Source: Bacillota bacterium
GTDB taxonomy: Bacteria; Bacillota; Limnochordia; Darwinibacteriales; DTU012
Assembly: GCA_012837335.1 (NCBI GenBank)
Contig: DURM01000003.1
Location: 1-32,782, forward strand
Direction of reading: 5' to 3'
Length of the DNA stretch: 32,782 nucleotides
In this document: one piece after another, positions 24,796 through 32,649 of the stretch
How positions within the stretch are numbered: position 1 is the stretch's first letter
Layout of the letters: each line of letters begins with the position of its first letter
Notes under the pieces: generated by a model
Databases searched by the model: none
What the model was told of the DNA's origin: nothing
Seen by the model: the letters and a program-made list of their open reading frames with translations, nothing else
Translations under genes and position numbers: made by a program

Positions 24796-25839
24796 TTGGG
24801 CGCTTTCTTTCGGATTATTCTTACACTCTTAGGCGGAATTTTAGGATATCAAGGCGCCGGCCATGCTCTCAGCCTTCAGTTTGATTTTCCGATTTCATCG
24901 AACACCTTGTTTGTACTTGGGACGGCACTAGGTGCACTGTTGGGGTTGGCGGTCAGTCCATTGGTTGATCGCATGTTTCGGGGGCTTTTGAAGATCCATC
25001 TGCGTGATATCCTTAGTGGTTTAATCGGGTTGGTAATTGGTATCCTGCTGGCTATACTAATTACGATTCCGCTGCAGGGATTGGCAGTTGCCAATGGTTA
25101 CTTATCTTTAATCGTTACGATGATGCTGGCGGTTTTGGGCTGGTCTTTAGGTGTAAGAAAACGCGATGAAATAATAGGATTGTTTCAGAAATCGGATCTG
25201 AGTTCACCACTGCTTGGCAAAAACCATGGTATAGGTGCTAAAATACTGGATACCAGCGTGATTATTGATGGACGTATAAGCGATATAACGAAAACTGGTT
25301 TTATAGAAGGGTCGTTAATTGTCCCGAGTTTTGTTTTAGATGAGCTGCAGCATATTGCTGATTCTTCCGATGTACTAAAGCGCAATCGAGGCCGCAGAGG
25401 ATTGGATATTCTAAACAAGATCCAAAAAGAACCGTATGTTACCGTTCAGATTTTGGAGCACGACTATGAGGATACACCTGAGGTAGATTCGAAATTGGTG
25501 AAACTGGCCAAAGAGCTGGGAGCAAAAGTTGTTACAAATGATTATAACCTCAATAAGGTCTGTGAACTGCATGGAGTATCTGTTCTAAACATCAATGAAC
25601 TGGCAAATGCGGTAAAACCGATTGTGCTGCCCGGCGAAGAGCTGCGGGTGCATGTAATCAAAGATGGTAAAGAGCAGGGTCAAGGTGTAGCTTATCTGGA
25701 TGATGGAACTATGATTGTAGTAGATGGCGGAAGACGCTATATCGGTGAAACAATAGGAGTTTTAGTGACAAGTGTTCTACAGACTGCGGCTGGGCGGATG
25801 ATATTTGCGAAGCCCAAAGCCATGGAAAAGGCATTATAA
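24796..25839 (+). CDS. PIN-TRAM domain membrane protein (YacL-like)
   Basis: This is a predicted membrane-anchored RNase-like protein. The first 130 residues hold four hydrophobic segments. A PIN domain begins [15 protein letters not shown] (first acidic residue of the nuclease site) and contains [14 protein letters not shown] and [11 protein letters not shown] with further conserved Asp/Asn. A C-terminal TRAM domain ([15 protein letters not shown] onward) probably binds RNA. Length 347, close to Bacillus YacL (366). The start is taken as TTG at 24796 because AAGGAGGTG ends about nine bases upstream; ATG at 24769 would put that site inside the gene. The cellular substrate is unknown. Confidence 0.88.
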   Translation: MGAFFRIILTLLGGILGYQGAGHALSLQFDFPISSNTLFVLGTALGALLGLAVSPLVDRMFRGLLKIHLRDILSGLIGLVIGILLAILITIPLQGLAVANGYLSLIVTMMLAVLGWSLGVRKRDEIIGLFQKSDLSSPLLGKNHGIGAKILDTSVIIDGRISDITKTGFIEGSLIVPSFVLDELQHIADSSDVLKRNRGRRGLDILNKIQKEPYVTVQILEHDYEDTPEVDSKLVKLAKELGAKVVTNDYNLNKVCELHGVSVLNINELANAVKPIVLPGEELRVHVIKDGKEQGQGVAYLDDGTMIVVDGGRRYIGETIGVLVTSVLQTAAGRMIFAKPKAMEKAL

Positions 25840-25847
25840 CAGATGAG

Positions 25848-25880
25848 AAGCCCGGTAAATGCCGGGCTTATTATTTTATT
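25848..25880 (+). terminator. Terminator between the PIN-TRAM gene and ispDF
   Basis: AAGCCCGG (25848-25855) and CCGGGCTT (25862-25869) form an 8-bp stem, followed by ATTATTTTATT. It starts nine bases after the stop codon. ispDF follows at once, so read-through or an unseen promoter must express it. Confidence 0.8.
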
Positions 25881-25893
25881 AAGGGGTGGGATG

Positions 25894-27069
25894 ATGGGAA
25901 AAGCCGGAGTGATTATTGCAGCAGCCGGAAGCGGCACGCGGATGGGACATGAAGTAAACAAAGTGCTGCTGCCCTTAGGCGGAGTACCGGTTTTAATCCG
26001 GAGCATCAAAGCTTTTGCGGACAAGCCCTGGGTAAGGGAGCTGGTTGTGGTTGTCCGCCGTGAAGACTCGGACCAGATTGCGGCATTGGTGGAAAAGTGG
26101 CAGCTTGGCTCAGTTAAGATAGTTGTTGGCGGTAAAAGGCGCCAGGATTCTGTGGCTGCGGGAATTAATGCTTTGTCAAGGGAAATTGATTGGGTGTTTA
26201 TCCATGATGGCGCTCGACCTTTAATCAACGGGCAGACTATTGATACTGCTTATGAAATGGTCAAACAGTATCGGGCGGTCGGTGTTGCGGTGCCGGTTAA
26301 AGACACTATCAAGGTTGTTGATTCGGAGCAGATGATAATCGAAACACCGCCCCGGGAGCAGCTGTGGGCCATGCAGACTCCGCAGGTGTTTAGCCGAGAG
26401 TTAATTGAAGAGGCTTATCGGGAAGCGGAGCGGCAGAATTGGGAAGCAACTGATGACTGCAGTTTGGTGGAGCGGTTAGGAGTGCTGGTGAAGCTGGTTC
26501 CCGGTACATATGCAAATCTTAAGATTACTACTCCGGAGGATCTGACTGCAGCAGCTCAGTATTTGGAGGATGGGGAAGGTGGAAGCAGAATGATGCGGAC
26601 AGGGATAGGATATGATGTTCACCGCTTGACCGCGGATTGCCCCCTGATCTTAGCAGGTGTAAAGGTTGACTATCACTTGGGATTAGCCGGCCATTCTGAT
26701 GCGGATGTGGCCACTCATGCTCTCATGGACGCGCTTTTAGGAGCGGCTGGACTGGGGGATATCGGCAGGCATTTTCCTGATACCGACCCCAGCTATAAAG
26801 ATGCATCGAGTTTAGAGCTTTTGAAAGTGGTGATGCAGAAGCTGAATAAACTTGGTTACCAAGTGAACAATGTAGATTTGGTGATTATGGCAGAGCGCCC
26901 TAAACTAGCACCTTATATGGAACAGATGCATACCATATTGGCTGAGGTCATAAATATCGATCGGGAACAGATCAATATCAAAGCAACAACCACAGAGCAA
27001 TTAGGTTTTGTTGGCCGCGGAGAAGGAATCGCCGCTCTAGCCACCGCCTCGGTTTACAAACTTTATTAA
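25894..27069 (+). CDS. ispDF: Bifunctional IspD-IspF enzyme
   Basis: This is a fusion of MEP cytidylyltransferase (IspD) and MEcPP synthase (IspF), steps three and five of the non-mevalonate isoprenoid pathway. It has 391 residues. Residues 1-225 are IspD, with GVIIAAAGSGTRMG at the start and FIHDGARP near residue 108. IspF begins at Met233 with GIGYDVHRL (Asp241 and His243 bind metal), then GHSDADVATHALMDAL and a terminal TTTEQLGFVGRGEGIAA. The start is ATG at 25894, seven bases after AAGGGG. GGGGAAGGTGG precedes the IspF methionines, so internal initiation is possible. Its stop codon overlaps that of the convergent gene. Confidence 0.95.
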   Translation: MGKAGVIIAAAGSGTRMGHEVNKVLLPLGGVPVLIRSIKAFADKPWVRELVVVVRREDSDQIAALVEKWQLGSVKIVVGGKRRQDSVAAGINALSREIDWVFIHDGARPLINGQTIDTAYEMVKQYRAVGVAVPVKDTIKVVDSEQMIIETPPREQLWAMQTPQVFSRELIEEAYREAERQNWEATDDCSLVERLGVLVKLVPGTYANLKITTPEDLTAAAQYLEDGEGGSRMMRTGIGYDVHRLTADCPLILAGVKVDYHLGLAGHSDADVATHALMDALLGAAGLGDIGRHFPDTDPSYKDASSLELLKVVMQKLNKLGYQVNNVDLVIMAERPKLAPYMEQMHTILAEVINIDREQINIKATTTEQLGFVGRGEGIAALATASVYKLY

Positions 27070-27422
27070 AGACCGGCAACGGCGACAGCGCGAAACTCTC
27101 CGCTCTGAAACAGCTGCAGTTCAATTGGATATCTGCCTTCGATTACTCTGTAAACCTGTTCAGCGCAGGCAGCGGCCAGATCATGCCATTCCGGAGCTGA
27201 AGCTGGCGCTTGAGCTTCGGTGCCGACAAATTCAGTTTGGACGACTATGCGGGTTTCAACCCAAACAGCATTAATAATCTCGAGATTAGGCAGGGGCTGG
27301 TCTATTTCCATCAGCTTGTTCGCTGCTGTTTCCGGAGTGGGCTGCTTAAATTTAGCCGCTCCCCAGGAGATAGCGGTGATAAGTACCGCGGCAATTAAGA
27401 TGAGCAGGGCAATCCTGTTCAT
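27066..27422 (-). CDS. Small membrane-anchored protein of unknown function
   Basis: The 118-residue product has an N-terminal transmembrane segment or uncleaved signal anchor (residues 4-24), then an extracytoplasmic part with no motif I recognise. Its codon usage looks normal, and GGAGGT lies seven bases before ATG at 27420-27422. It ends tail to tail with ispDF; the two stop codons share TTAA at 27066-27069. It is divergent from the T-box promoter. I see no terminator, so its transcript should run antisense into ispDF. Confidence 0.65.
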   Translation of the reverse strand: MNRIALLILIAAVLITAISWGAAKFKQPTPETAANKLMEIDQPLPNLEIINAVWVETRIVVQTEFVGTEAQAPASAPEWHDLAAACAEQVYRVIEGRYPIELQLFQSGEFRAVAVAGL

Positions 27423-27443
27423 TTTTTTACCTCCGTGCTTTGA

Positions 27444-27472
27444 TTGACATGGTTTTACTTAGTGGATATAAT
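27444..27472 (+). promoter_or_regulatory. Consensus promoter of the cysE-cysS operon
   Basis: TTGACA (27444-27449) and TATAAT (27467-27472) match consensus at all twelve positions with a 17-bp spacer. Transcription should start near 27479, at the beginning of the T-box leader. Confidence 0.85.
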
Positions 27473-27478
27473 ATGGAT

Positions 27479-27755
27479 AGCATAACCAAAAAACAGGAAA
27501 GCTAAAAGAGATGATAGGGATCAGTAGGTTTATTGGCGCTCATCCAGAGAATAGGTGCCAGCGGCTGGAAGCACCTTATGGGCAGATAAATCGAAATGCA
27601 CCCTTGATCTGTCAATCCGAACATCATTGTCAGTAGGGTTGGCCGGGTTGTGGACGTTATTACACATTGAAGTGCCTGGACAGCTTGTTACGCTGTTCAG
27701 GAAACAGAGTGGAACCGCGAGCCCTCGTCTCTGTCCAAGAGCTGAGGGCTTTTTG
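27479..27755 (+). promoter_or_regulatory. T-box riboswitch, cysteine specifier
   Basis: This leader of about 280 bases binds uncharged tRNA and then prevents termination. AGAGTGGAACCGCG at 27706-27719 is a near-consensus T-box sequence (usual AGGGUGGNACCGCG). The terminator follows: AGCCCTC (27720-27726) pairs with GAGGGCT (27744-27750), then TTTTTGTTT. A candidate specifier TGC lies at 27597-27599 in the context CGAAA-TGC-A, on the 3' side of the long Stem I. TGC is a cysteine codon, which fits the downstream cysE and cysS. The 368-base gene-free stretch 27423-27791 is thus explained; open frames inside it are not genes. Confidence 0.93.
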
Positions 27756-27791
27756 TTTGGAAGACATTTAGTCTACAAAAGGGGGTAAACA

Positions 27792-28466
27792 ATGTTTAGA
27801 AACATCTGGGATACTCTGCGTAAGGATATTCAAGCGGTTAAAGAGAGGGATCCCGCAGCGCGCAATGTGTTGGAGATTCTCCTTACTTATCCTGGATTTC
27901 ACGCCCTGGAAATACACCGCATTGCCCACTGGCTGCACCGCCATAACTTAAGAATGCTGGCGCGGATTATCAGCCATATAAATCGCTTTCTCACAGGCAT
28001 AGAGATCCATCCCGGAGCCAAGATCGGTAAAGGTGTTTTTATTGATCACGGCATGGGAGTGGTAATCGGCGAAACGGTGGTAATCAAGGATAATGTTACC
28101 CTCTATCAAGGGGTTACGCTGGGGGGGACTGGCAAAGAAAAAGGCAAACGCCATCCAACTATTGAAGAAGGAGCTGTAATTGCCTGCGGCGCGATGGTGT
28201 TGGGATCATTTACAGTTGGCGAGAACGCCAGGGTGGGAGCCGGCGCCGTTGTGCTGAAAAGCGTACCAGCTAATTCCACCGTGGTAGGGGTTCCCGCTAA
28301 AGTGGTCGTTCAGAACGGCCAGCGCGTCAATAAACTGGATCACGCCAATGTTCCGGATCCATGCGCGCAGCAGGTAGCAAAACTGGTTGATCATATTCAG
28401 GCGTTAGAATTGAAAATTAATGAGATGCAGAAACAGCTTGATGAGCAGAAAGTAAATGCATCCTAA
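27792..28466 (+). CDS. cysE: Serine O-acetyltransferase
   Basis: CysE acetylates serine with acetyl-CoA to form O-acetylserine, the precursor of cysteine. The 224-residue product has an N-terminal helical part and a left-handed beta-helix of hexapeptide repeats ([20 protein letters not shown] onward). IDHGMG supplies a catalytic His, and [14 protein letters not shown] is the acetyl-CoA loop region. The C-terminal tail is an extended charged helix. The start is ATG at 27792 behind GGGGGT. It is the first gene after the cysteine T-box, so it should be induced when tRNA-Cys is uncharged. Confidence 0.96.
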   Translation: MFRNIWDTLRKDIQAVKERDPAARNVLEILLTYPGFHALEIHRIAHWLHRHNLRMLARIISHINRFLTGIEIHPGAKIGKGVFIDHGMGVVIGETVVIKDNVTLYQGVTLGGTGKEKGKRHPTIEEGAVIACGAMVLGSFTVGENARVGAGAVVLKSVPANSTVVGVPAKVVVQNGQRVNKLDHANVPDPCAQQVAKLVDHIQALELKINEMQKQLDEQKVNAS

Positions 28467-28480
28467 AAGAAGGTGAGCAG

Positions 28481-29911
28481 ATGACAATTAAGGTTTATAA
28501 CACATTAACGCAGCAGAAAGAAGAACTGCAGAATGATGGCGAGCGGGTCGGGATTTATGTCTGCGGTGTCACCCCTTACAGCGACACTCACCTAGGTCAT
28601 GCCAGACCGAGTGTTGTCTGGGATGTGATTAAGAAGTATTTAAAATATCGAGGTTATGAAACGTTTCATGTGCAGAACTTTACCGATATCGATGATAAAA
28701 TCATCAGCCGATCGCTGGAAACCGGTATTGCTCCACTAGAACTGGCTGCCCATTATGCCCAAGACTATTTGGAAAGCATGGATGCCTTGGGAGTAGAGCG
28801 GGCAGATTTATATCCTAGAGTAAGCGAGCATATGCCTGAGATTATTAATATGATTGAAACTCTGATTGAGCGGGGTCATGCCTATGCCGTCAACGGCAAT
28901 GTATTTTATGATGTAACCAGCTTCCCGGAATACGGTAAGCTTTCTAACCAGAAATTGGATCAGCTTCAAGCCGGTACAAGATTTGAAGTGGATCCTGATA
29001 AAAGGCATCCCCTGGATTTTGCCCTGTGGAAAAAGGCAAAGCCTAATGAGCCGGCCTGGGACAGTCCCTGGGGTAAAGGCCGCCCGGGCTGGCATATTGA
29101 ATGCTCAGCCATGTCCAATAAGTACCTGGGTCCGGAATTTGACTTCCACGGCGGTGGCTGTGATTTGATTTTTCCCCATCATGAGAACGAGATTGCCCAG
29201 TCGGAAGCAGCTACCGGCAGGCCACTGGCTAAATATTGGCTTCACAACGGTATGCTCAATCTAAAAGATGAGAAAATGTCTAAATCCCAGGGGAATTTCA
29301 TCACTGTTAAACAGGTATTAGAGCAGTATCCAAAAGAACTGGTCCGCTTCTTTATTTTATCCAGCCACTACCGCTCAGAGTTGGAATACCACGATCAGAA
29401 GCTGGATGAAGTTGGCCGCGGCTGGCAGCGGTTTAACGACTGCGTCAGCGCCTTGGCTAAAATGGTTGAAGAGCCCACGGAAAAGCTGATTCTTCCGGAG
29501 GAGGAAACAGCGCTTTTAGAAGCAGTATATTTAGCTGAAAAGAAGTTTAAAGACGCAATGGATGATGATTTTAACACTGCCATGGCCATAGGCGTGCTCT
29601 TTGAACTGCTGCATCAAGTTAACGCCTTTATTGCAAAAGGTAAAACAACTCCTGAAGCAAATTTTGTTTTACACCAAGCTTATCAGGTGTTTTCCACTCT
29701 GGCCGGAGATATTTTAGGCATCATCAAATTGGAAGAGGATCAGCTGGCCGGTCTAACCCAGCCTTTAATGGAGCTGATTTTAGAACTAAGAACCGAACTG
29801 CGCAAACAAAAGCAGTACCAGCTGTCTGATTATATTCGCGATCAATTAGCCACATTAAATATAGTGATTGAAGATACTCCGAACGGGCCGAGGTGGAAAT
29901 TTAAATCATGA
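28481..29911 (+). CDS. cysS: Cysteinyl-tRNA synthetase
   Basis: CysS charges tRNA-Cys. The 476-residue class I synthetase has YVCGVTPYSDTHLGHARP, with zinc ligand Cys28 and the HIGH motif as HLGH (37-40). The other zinc ligands are in WHIECSAM and GGGCDLIFPHHENE. KMSKS is at residues 265-269. A C-terminal helical tRNA-binding domain follows. The start is ATG at 28481 behind GAAGGTGAG. It is the second gene of the T-box operon and its stop overlaps the mrnC start (ATGA). Confidence 0.97.
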   Translation: MTIKVYNTLTQQKEELQNDGERVGIYVCGVTPYSDTHLGHARPSVVWDVIKKYLKYRGYETFHVQNFTDIDDKIISRSLETGIAPLELAAHYAQDYLESMDALGVERADLYPRVSEHMPEIINMIETLIERGHAYAVNGNVFYDVTSFPEYGKLSNQKLDQLQAGTRFEVDPDKRHPLDFALWKKAKPNEPAWDSPWGKGRPGWHIECSAMSNKYLGPEFDFHGGGCDLIFPHHENEIAQSEAATGRPLAKYWLHNGMLNLKDEKMSKSQGNFITVKQVLEQYPKELVRFFILSSHYRSELEYHDQKLDEVGRGWQRFNDCVSALAKMVEEPTEKLILPEEETALLEAVYLAEKKFKDAMDDDFNTAMAIGVLFELLHQVNAFIAKGKTTPEANFVLHQAYQVFSTLAGDILGIIKLEEDQLAGLTQPLMELILELRTELRKQKQYQLSDYIRDQLATLNIVIEDTPNGPRWKFKS

Positions 29912-30306
29912 GTGAAATAATAAATCTACAGGAACAGGACTTTGATCCAGAATCGCTTCCACCTTTGGTACTTGCGTATATCGGCGACGCTGTCTTTGAA
30001 CTGTATGTGCGGCTGCGCCTGATAACACAGCTGCAGACCATGAATCAGCTGCATGAGCACGCGGTTAGGCATGTAAAGGCAGCCAGCCAGTCGGAGTTTC
30101 TAGCGATTTTACAGCCTCATCTGACTGAGGACGAGGAGCGGATTATGCGGCGGGGGCGCAACGCGAAAGGAAACGTGCCCCGCCGTGCCAATCCGGTGGA
30201 GTACCGGCGCAGCACAGGGTTTGAAGCGCTGCTTGGTTATCTGTATTTGACCGGGAAGAATCAGCGGTTAAAAGAGCTGCTGGCTTTACTGGAACCGATA
30301 GAGTAG
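29908..30306 (+). CDS. mrnC: Mini-ribonuclease 3
   Basis: MrnC is a dimeric double-strand RNase that lacks the dsRNA-binding domain and matures the ends of 23S rRNA. The 132-residue product has AYIGDAVFELYVR, with a catalytic Asp at residue 27, and RRGRNAKGNVPRRANPVEYR with STGFEALLGYLYL, the second acidic cluster. It overlaps cysS by four bases, which indicates coupling. rlmB follows, another 23S rRNA factor. Confidence 0.95.
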   Translation: MSEIINLQEQDFDPESLPPLVLAYIGDAVFELYVRLRLITQLQTMNQLHEHAVRHVKAASQSEFLAILQPHLTEDEERIMRRGRNAKGNVPRRANPVEYRRSTGFEALLGYLYLTGKNQRLKELLALLEPIE

Positions 30307-30318
30307 AAGGAGTATGCC

Positions 30319-31056
30319 ATGGACAAGCATGAACATTCCGATTTAATTGCAGGGCGCCATCCGGTGCTGGAGCTGTTTAACTCCGGCCGGCCTGTCAATC
30401 AGCTGTATGTGGCTGAAGGCAGCCGCCATGGATCAATGAAGAAAATTATCGCTCTGGCTAAGGCAGAAAACGTGCCAGTTAAGGTGGTGCAGCGAGAGTA
30501 TCTGGACAGTCTCTGCCCGGGTTCGAACCACCAGGGTGTAGCAGCCAGAGTGGCTCCCATCCAATATATGGAGCTGGCCGATTTACTGGCCATGAATAAA
30601 CCCCCTTTTTATTTAGTGCTGGCCGGAATTGAAGATCCCCATAATTTAGGCTCCTTGATCCGCAGCGCAGAAATCTGCGGGGTTAGCGGCGTGATTATCC
30701 CGAAACGGAGGGCTGTTGCGGTAACCCCGACTGTGGTAAAAGCATCGGCAGGGGCCGTTTCTCATATGCCCATTGCCAGAGTCACCAATACTGCTGCAGC
30801 CCTCCAGGAGCTAAAAGATGCCGGATGTTGGGTTGTAGGCGCGGATATGGATGGGGAAGTGTGCTACGAGCAGGATTTGAATATTCCCATTGCGCTTGTG
30901 ATCGGCAGTGAAGGCCGCGGCCTGCCGCGACTGGTCAAAGAGCGCTGCGATCTGTTGGTGCGCATTCCTCAGTATGGATCAATTGATTCCCTTAACGCCG
31001 CGGTGGCCGGGGGTATCTTGATGTACGAAATAACGCGGCAGAAGCATTTGCAGTAG
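30319..31056 (+). CDS. rlmB: 23S rRNA (guanosine-2'-O-)-methyltransferase RlmB
   Basis: RlmB is a SPOUT (TrmH-family) methyltransferase acting on G2251 of 23S rRNA with S-adenosylmethionine. The 245-residue product has an N-terminal L30e-like substrate-binding domain (IAGRHPVLELF). The knotted catalytic domain carries GIEDPHNLGSLIRSAEICG near residue 99, IGSEGRGLPRLV near residue 195, and PQYGSIDSLNAAVAGGIL at the end. The start is ATG at 30319, six bases after AGAAGGAG. An ATG at 30314 is in another frame. In Bacillus rae1 (yacP) lies between rlmB and sigH; it is absent here. The exact methylation site is inferred from family. Confidence 0.93.
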   Translation: MDKHEHSDLIAGRHPVLELFNSGRPVNQLYVAEGSRHGSMKKIIALAKAENVPVKVVQREYLDSLCPGSNHQGVAARVAPIQYMELADLLAMNKPPFYLVLAGIEDPHNLGSLIRSAEICGVSGVIIPKRRAVAVTPTVVKASAGAVSHMPIARVTNTAAALQELKDAGCWVVGADMDGEVCYEQDLNIPIALVIGSEGRGLPRLVKERCDLLVRIPQYGSIDSLNAAVAGGILMYEITRQKHLQ

Positions 31057-31087
31057 ATAATACCAGCGGAAAGACAGCCCGAATAGC

Positions 31088-31116
31088 TTGACGCTTAATT
31101 ACCAATGGTGTATAAT
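31088..31116 (+). promoter_or_regulatory. Promoter of sigH
   Basis: TTGACG (31088-31093) and a perfect TATAAT (31111-31116) are 17 bp apart. The start would be near 31123, giving a leader of about 100 bases. TCTGGA/TCCAGA (31190-31195 and 31205-31210) forms a small hairpin whose 3' arm ends directly before the GGAGG of sigH. Confidence 0.75.
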
Positions 31117-31224
31117 GAGCAATGTAGTGGACAAGTGTGGTAAGAGGCGTAACAGTGGGGCTTTCGGGCATCTTTCTAGCTTGGAACCCTCTGGACCATT
31201 ACAATCCAGATGGAGGCGATGTAG

Positions 31225-31872
31225 TTGGGTGCGAACGCACAGAAGGATTATATTCTAGATTACGATACCATGGACGACGAAGAAATCGTAGAATATGCCC
31301 GTAACAGCAATGATGTTGCGCTTGAATATCTGATAAACAAATACCGCAATTTTGTTAGAGCTAAAGCGCGCTCTTATTTTTTAATCGGGGCAGACCGAGA
31401 AGATATTATTCAAGAAGGAATGATTGGGCTTTATAAAGCTATTCGTGATTTTCGTCCGGATAAATTAGCATCATTTCGAGCCTTCGCTGAATTATGCATT
31501 ACACGCCAAATCATTACCGCAATTAAGACAGCAACAAGACAAAAACACATTCCATTGAACTCATACGTATCTTTAAACCGTCCCATCTACGATGAAGAAT
31601 CGGATCGCACTCTTTTGGATGTAATTTCAGGTTCCAAAGTTACTGACCCGGAAGAGCTGGTAATCAGTAAAGAGGAATTCAATGATATTGAAACTAAGAT
31701 GAGCGAGTTTCTCAGTGATTTGGAATGGAAAGTGCTCATGTTTTACCTCGAGGGTAAAAGCTATCAGGAAATAGCGGACGATTTATCCCGTCACGTTAAG
31801 TCCATCGACAACGCTCTGCAGCGTGTCAAACGCAAGCTGGAGCGATATTTAGAAAAACGGGAACAGGAATAG
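31225..31872 (+). CDS. sigH: RNA polymerase sigma-H factor
   Basis: SigH is the sigma factor of the transition to sporulation, which drives spo0A, spoIIA and ftsZ transcription in Bacillus. The 215-residue product has region 2 with YFLIGADREDIIQEGMIGLY and FRAFAELCITRQIITAIK (core binding and -10 recognition), and region 4 with YQEIADDLSRHVKSIDNALQ. The start is TTG at 31225, eight bases after GGAGG. It has its own promoter and a leader of about 100 bases. The tRNA promoter follows 20 bases after the stop, with no terminator between. Confidence 0.96.
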   Translation: MGANAQKDYILDYDTMDDEEIVEYARNSNDVALEYLINKYRNFVRAKARSYFLIGADREDIIQEGMIGLYKAIRDFRPDKLASFRAFAELCITRQIITAIKTATRQKHIPLNSYVSLNRPIYDEESDRTLLDVISGSKVTDPEELVISKEEFNDIETKMSEFLSDLEWKVLMFYLEGKSYQEIADDLSRHVKSIDNALQRVKRKLERYLEKREQE

Positions 31873-31892
31873 GAAAAAATTTAAAAAAGTAG

Positions 31893-31921
31893 TTGACAAA
31901 TAAAAACAGACATGGTATAGT
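31893..31921 (+). promoter_or_regulatory. Promoter of the tRNA Thr-Tyr-fMet cluster
   Basis: TTGACA (31893-31898) and TATAGT (31916-31921) are 17 bp apart. The first tRNA begins 16 bases later. A run of A's lies upstream of the -35 and may act as an UP element. Confidence 0.85.
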
Positions 31922-31937
31922 AATAAATGTGTTCAGA

Positions 31938-32013
31938 GCCGGTGTAGCTCAATTGGTAGAGCAGCTGACTTGTAATCAGCAGGTTGCGGGTTCGAGTCCC
32001 ATCGCCGGCTCCA
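31938..32013 (+). tRNA. tRNA-Thr (TGT)
   Basis: This is a 76-nt cloverleaf including an encoded CCA. The acceptor is GCCGGTG/CGCCGGC, the anticodon stem GCTGA/TCAGC with loop CTTGTAA, and the T loop TTCGAGT. The T stem GCGGG/CCCAT has one C-A mismatch (positions 50-64) next to a G-U pair. All other arms are sound. Confidence 0.95.
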
Positions 32014-32021
32014 GCATATAT

Positions 32022-32107
32022 GGAGGGGTTCCCGAGTTGGCCAAAGGGGGCAGACTGTAAATCTGCTGGCAGTGCCTTCACAGGTTCGAATCCTGTCCCC
32101 TCCACCA
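32022..32107 (+). tRNA. tRNA-Tyr (GTA)
   Basis: This is an 86-nt class II tRNA with a long variable arm and an encoded CCA. The acceptor GGAGGGG/CCCCTCC is perfectly paired. The anticodon stem CAGA/TCTG encloses CTGTAAA, and the T arm is ACAGG/CCTGT. Confidence 0.96.
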
Positions 32108-32116
32108 TTTAAATAG

Positions 32117-32193
<77 letters not shown>

Positions 32194-32199
32194 ATTTCT

Positions 32200-32224
32200 C
32201 CGATGATTGAACATCGGTTTTTTT
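32200..32224 (+). terminator. Terminator of the tRNA cluster
   Basis: CCGATG (32200-32205) and CATCGG (32212-32217) form a 6-bp stem with a 6-nt loop, followed by seven T's. Confidence 0.88.
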
Positions 32225-32240
32225 GTTATTTGTACGTTTG

Positions 32241-32269
32241 TTGCAATCCACATCCGGCAGGCATATAGT
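32241..32269 (+). promoter_or_regulatory. Promoter of the small membrane protein gene
   Basis: TTGCAA (32241-32246) and TATAGT (32264-32269) are 17 bp apart. Transcription would begin near 32276, at the ribosome binding site itself, so the leader is very short. Confidence 0.5.
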
Positions 32270-32288
32270 GATCCGGGAGGAGATTTGA

Positions 32289-32528
32289 GTGCGCACTGCT
32301 GTTGGTGGATTGTGCATAGGCTGTATTTTAGCTTCGCTGTTAATGCTGTTTATGTCGTTTTTAGCTGCTTGGTCTGCGGTCACTCTTGTGGGAATCGCTG
32401 CCGAGATTCTGACAATACATAAAGGAAGATCAGATGCAGCGGATTCAAGTATTGGGTTTTGGATTATGATCGGGGCAGTGGTTCCGGTCTACAATTGGGT
32501 ATTAAAAGGGTTTGTCGGGGTACTCTAA
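32289..32528 (+). CDS. Small membrane protein of unknown function (79 aa)
   Basis: GTG at 32289 is preceded by GGGAGG with an 8-base spacer. The 79-residue product has two hydrophobic segments (about residues 5-40 and 57-77) joined by a polar loop IHKGRSDAADSS, so it is probably a two-span membrane protein. I do not recognise the family. It stands between the tRNA cluster and tuf with its own promoter. Good initiation signals and consistent hydrophobic design support it as a real gene. Confidence 0.65.
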   Translation: MRTAVGGLCIGCILASLLMLFMSFLAAWSAVTLVGIAAEILTIHKGRSDAADSSIGFWIMIGAVVPVYNWVLKGFVGVL

Positions 32529-32530
32529 TA

Positions 32531-32577
32531 GAGAAAAAATGCCAGTACGCTTAATTGCAAGCAGGATATTTTTTCTC
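32531..32577 (+). other. Stem-loop in the leader between the small membrane gene and tuf
   Basis: GAGAAAAAAT (32531-32540) and ATTTTTTCTC (32568-32577) are perfect complements, and GCTT/AAGC (32549-32552 and 32559-32562) nests inside. The T-rich 3' arm makes it terminator-like for the upstream gene, although the stem is weak in G-C. It may equally be a structured part of the tuf leader. No clear tuf promoter was found between it and 32650. Confidence 0.45.
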
Positions 32578-32649
32578 GGTACCGAATAATCCTGTGAGCC
32601 GTTTAATGGTTGTTGATCAGCTAATAAATATAAGCAAGGGGGACAAACA

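Noticed and set aside
27555-27788. 77-codon frame upstream of cysE
   Set aside because: It lies wholly inside the T-box leader, crosses its terminator and has no ribosome binding site.
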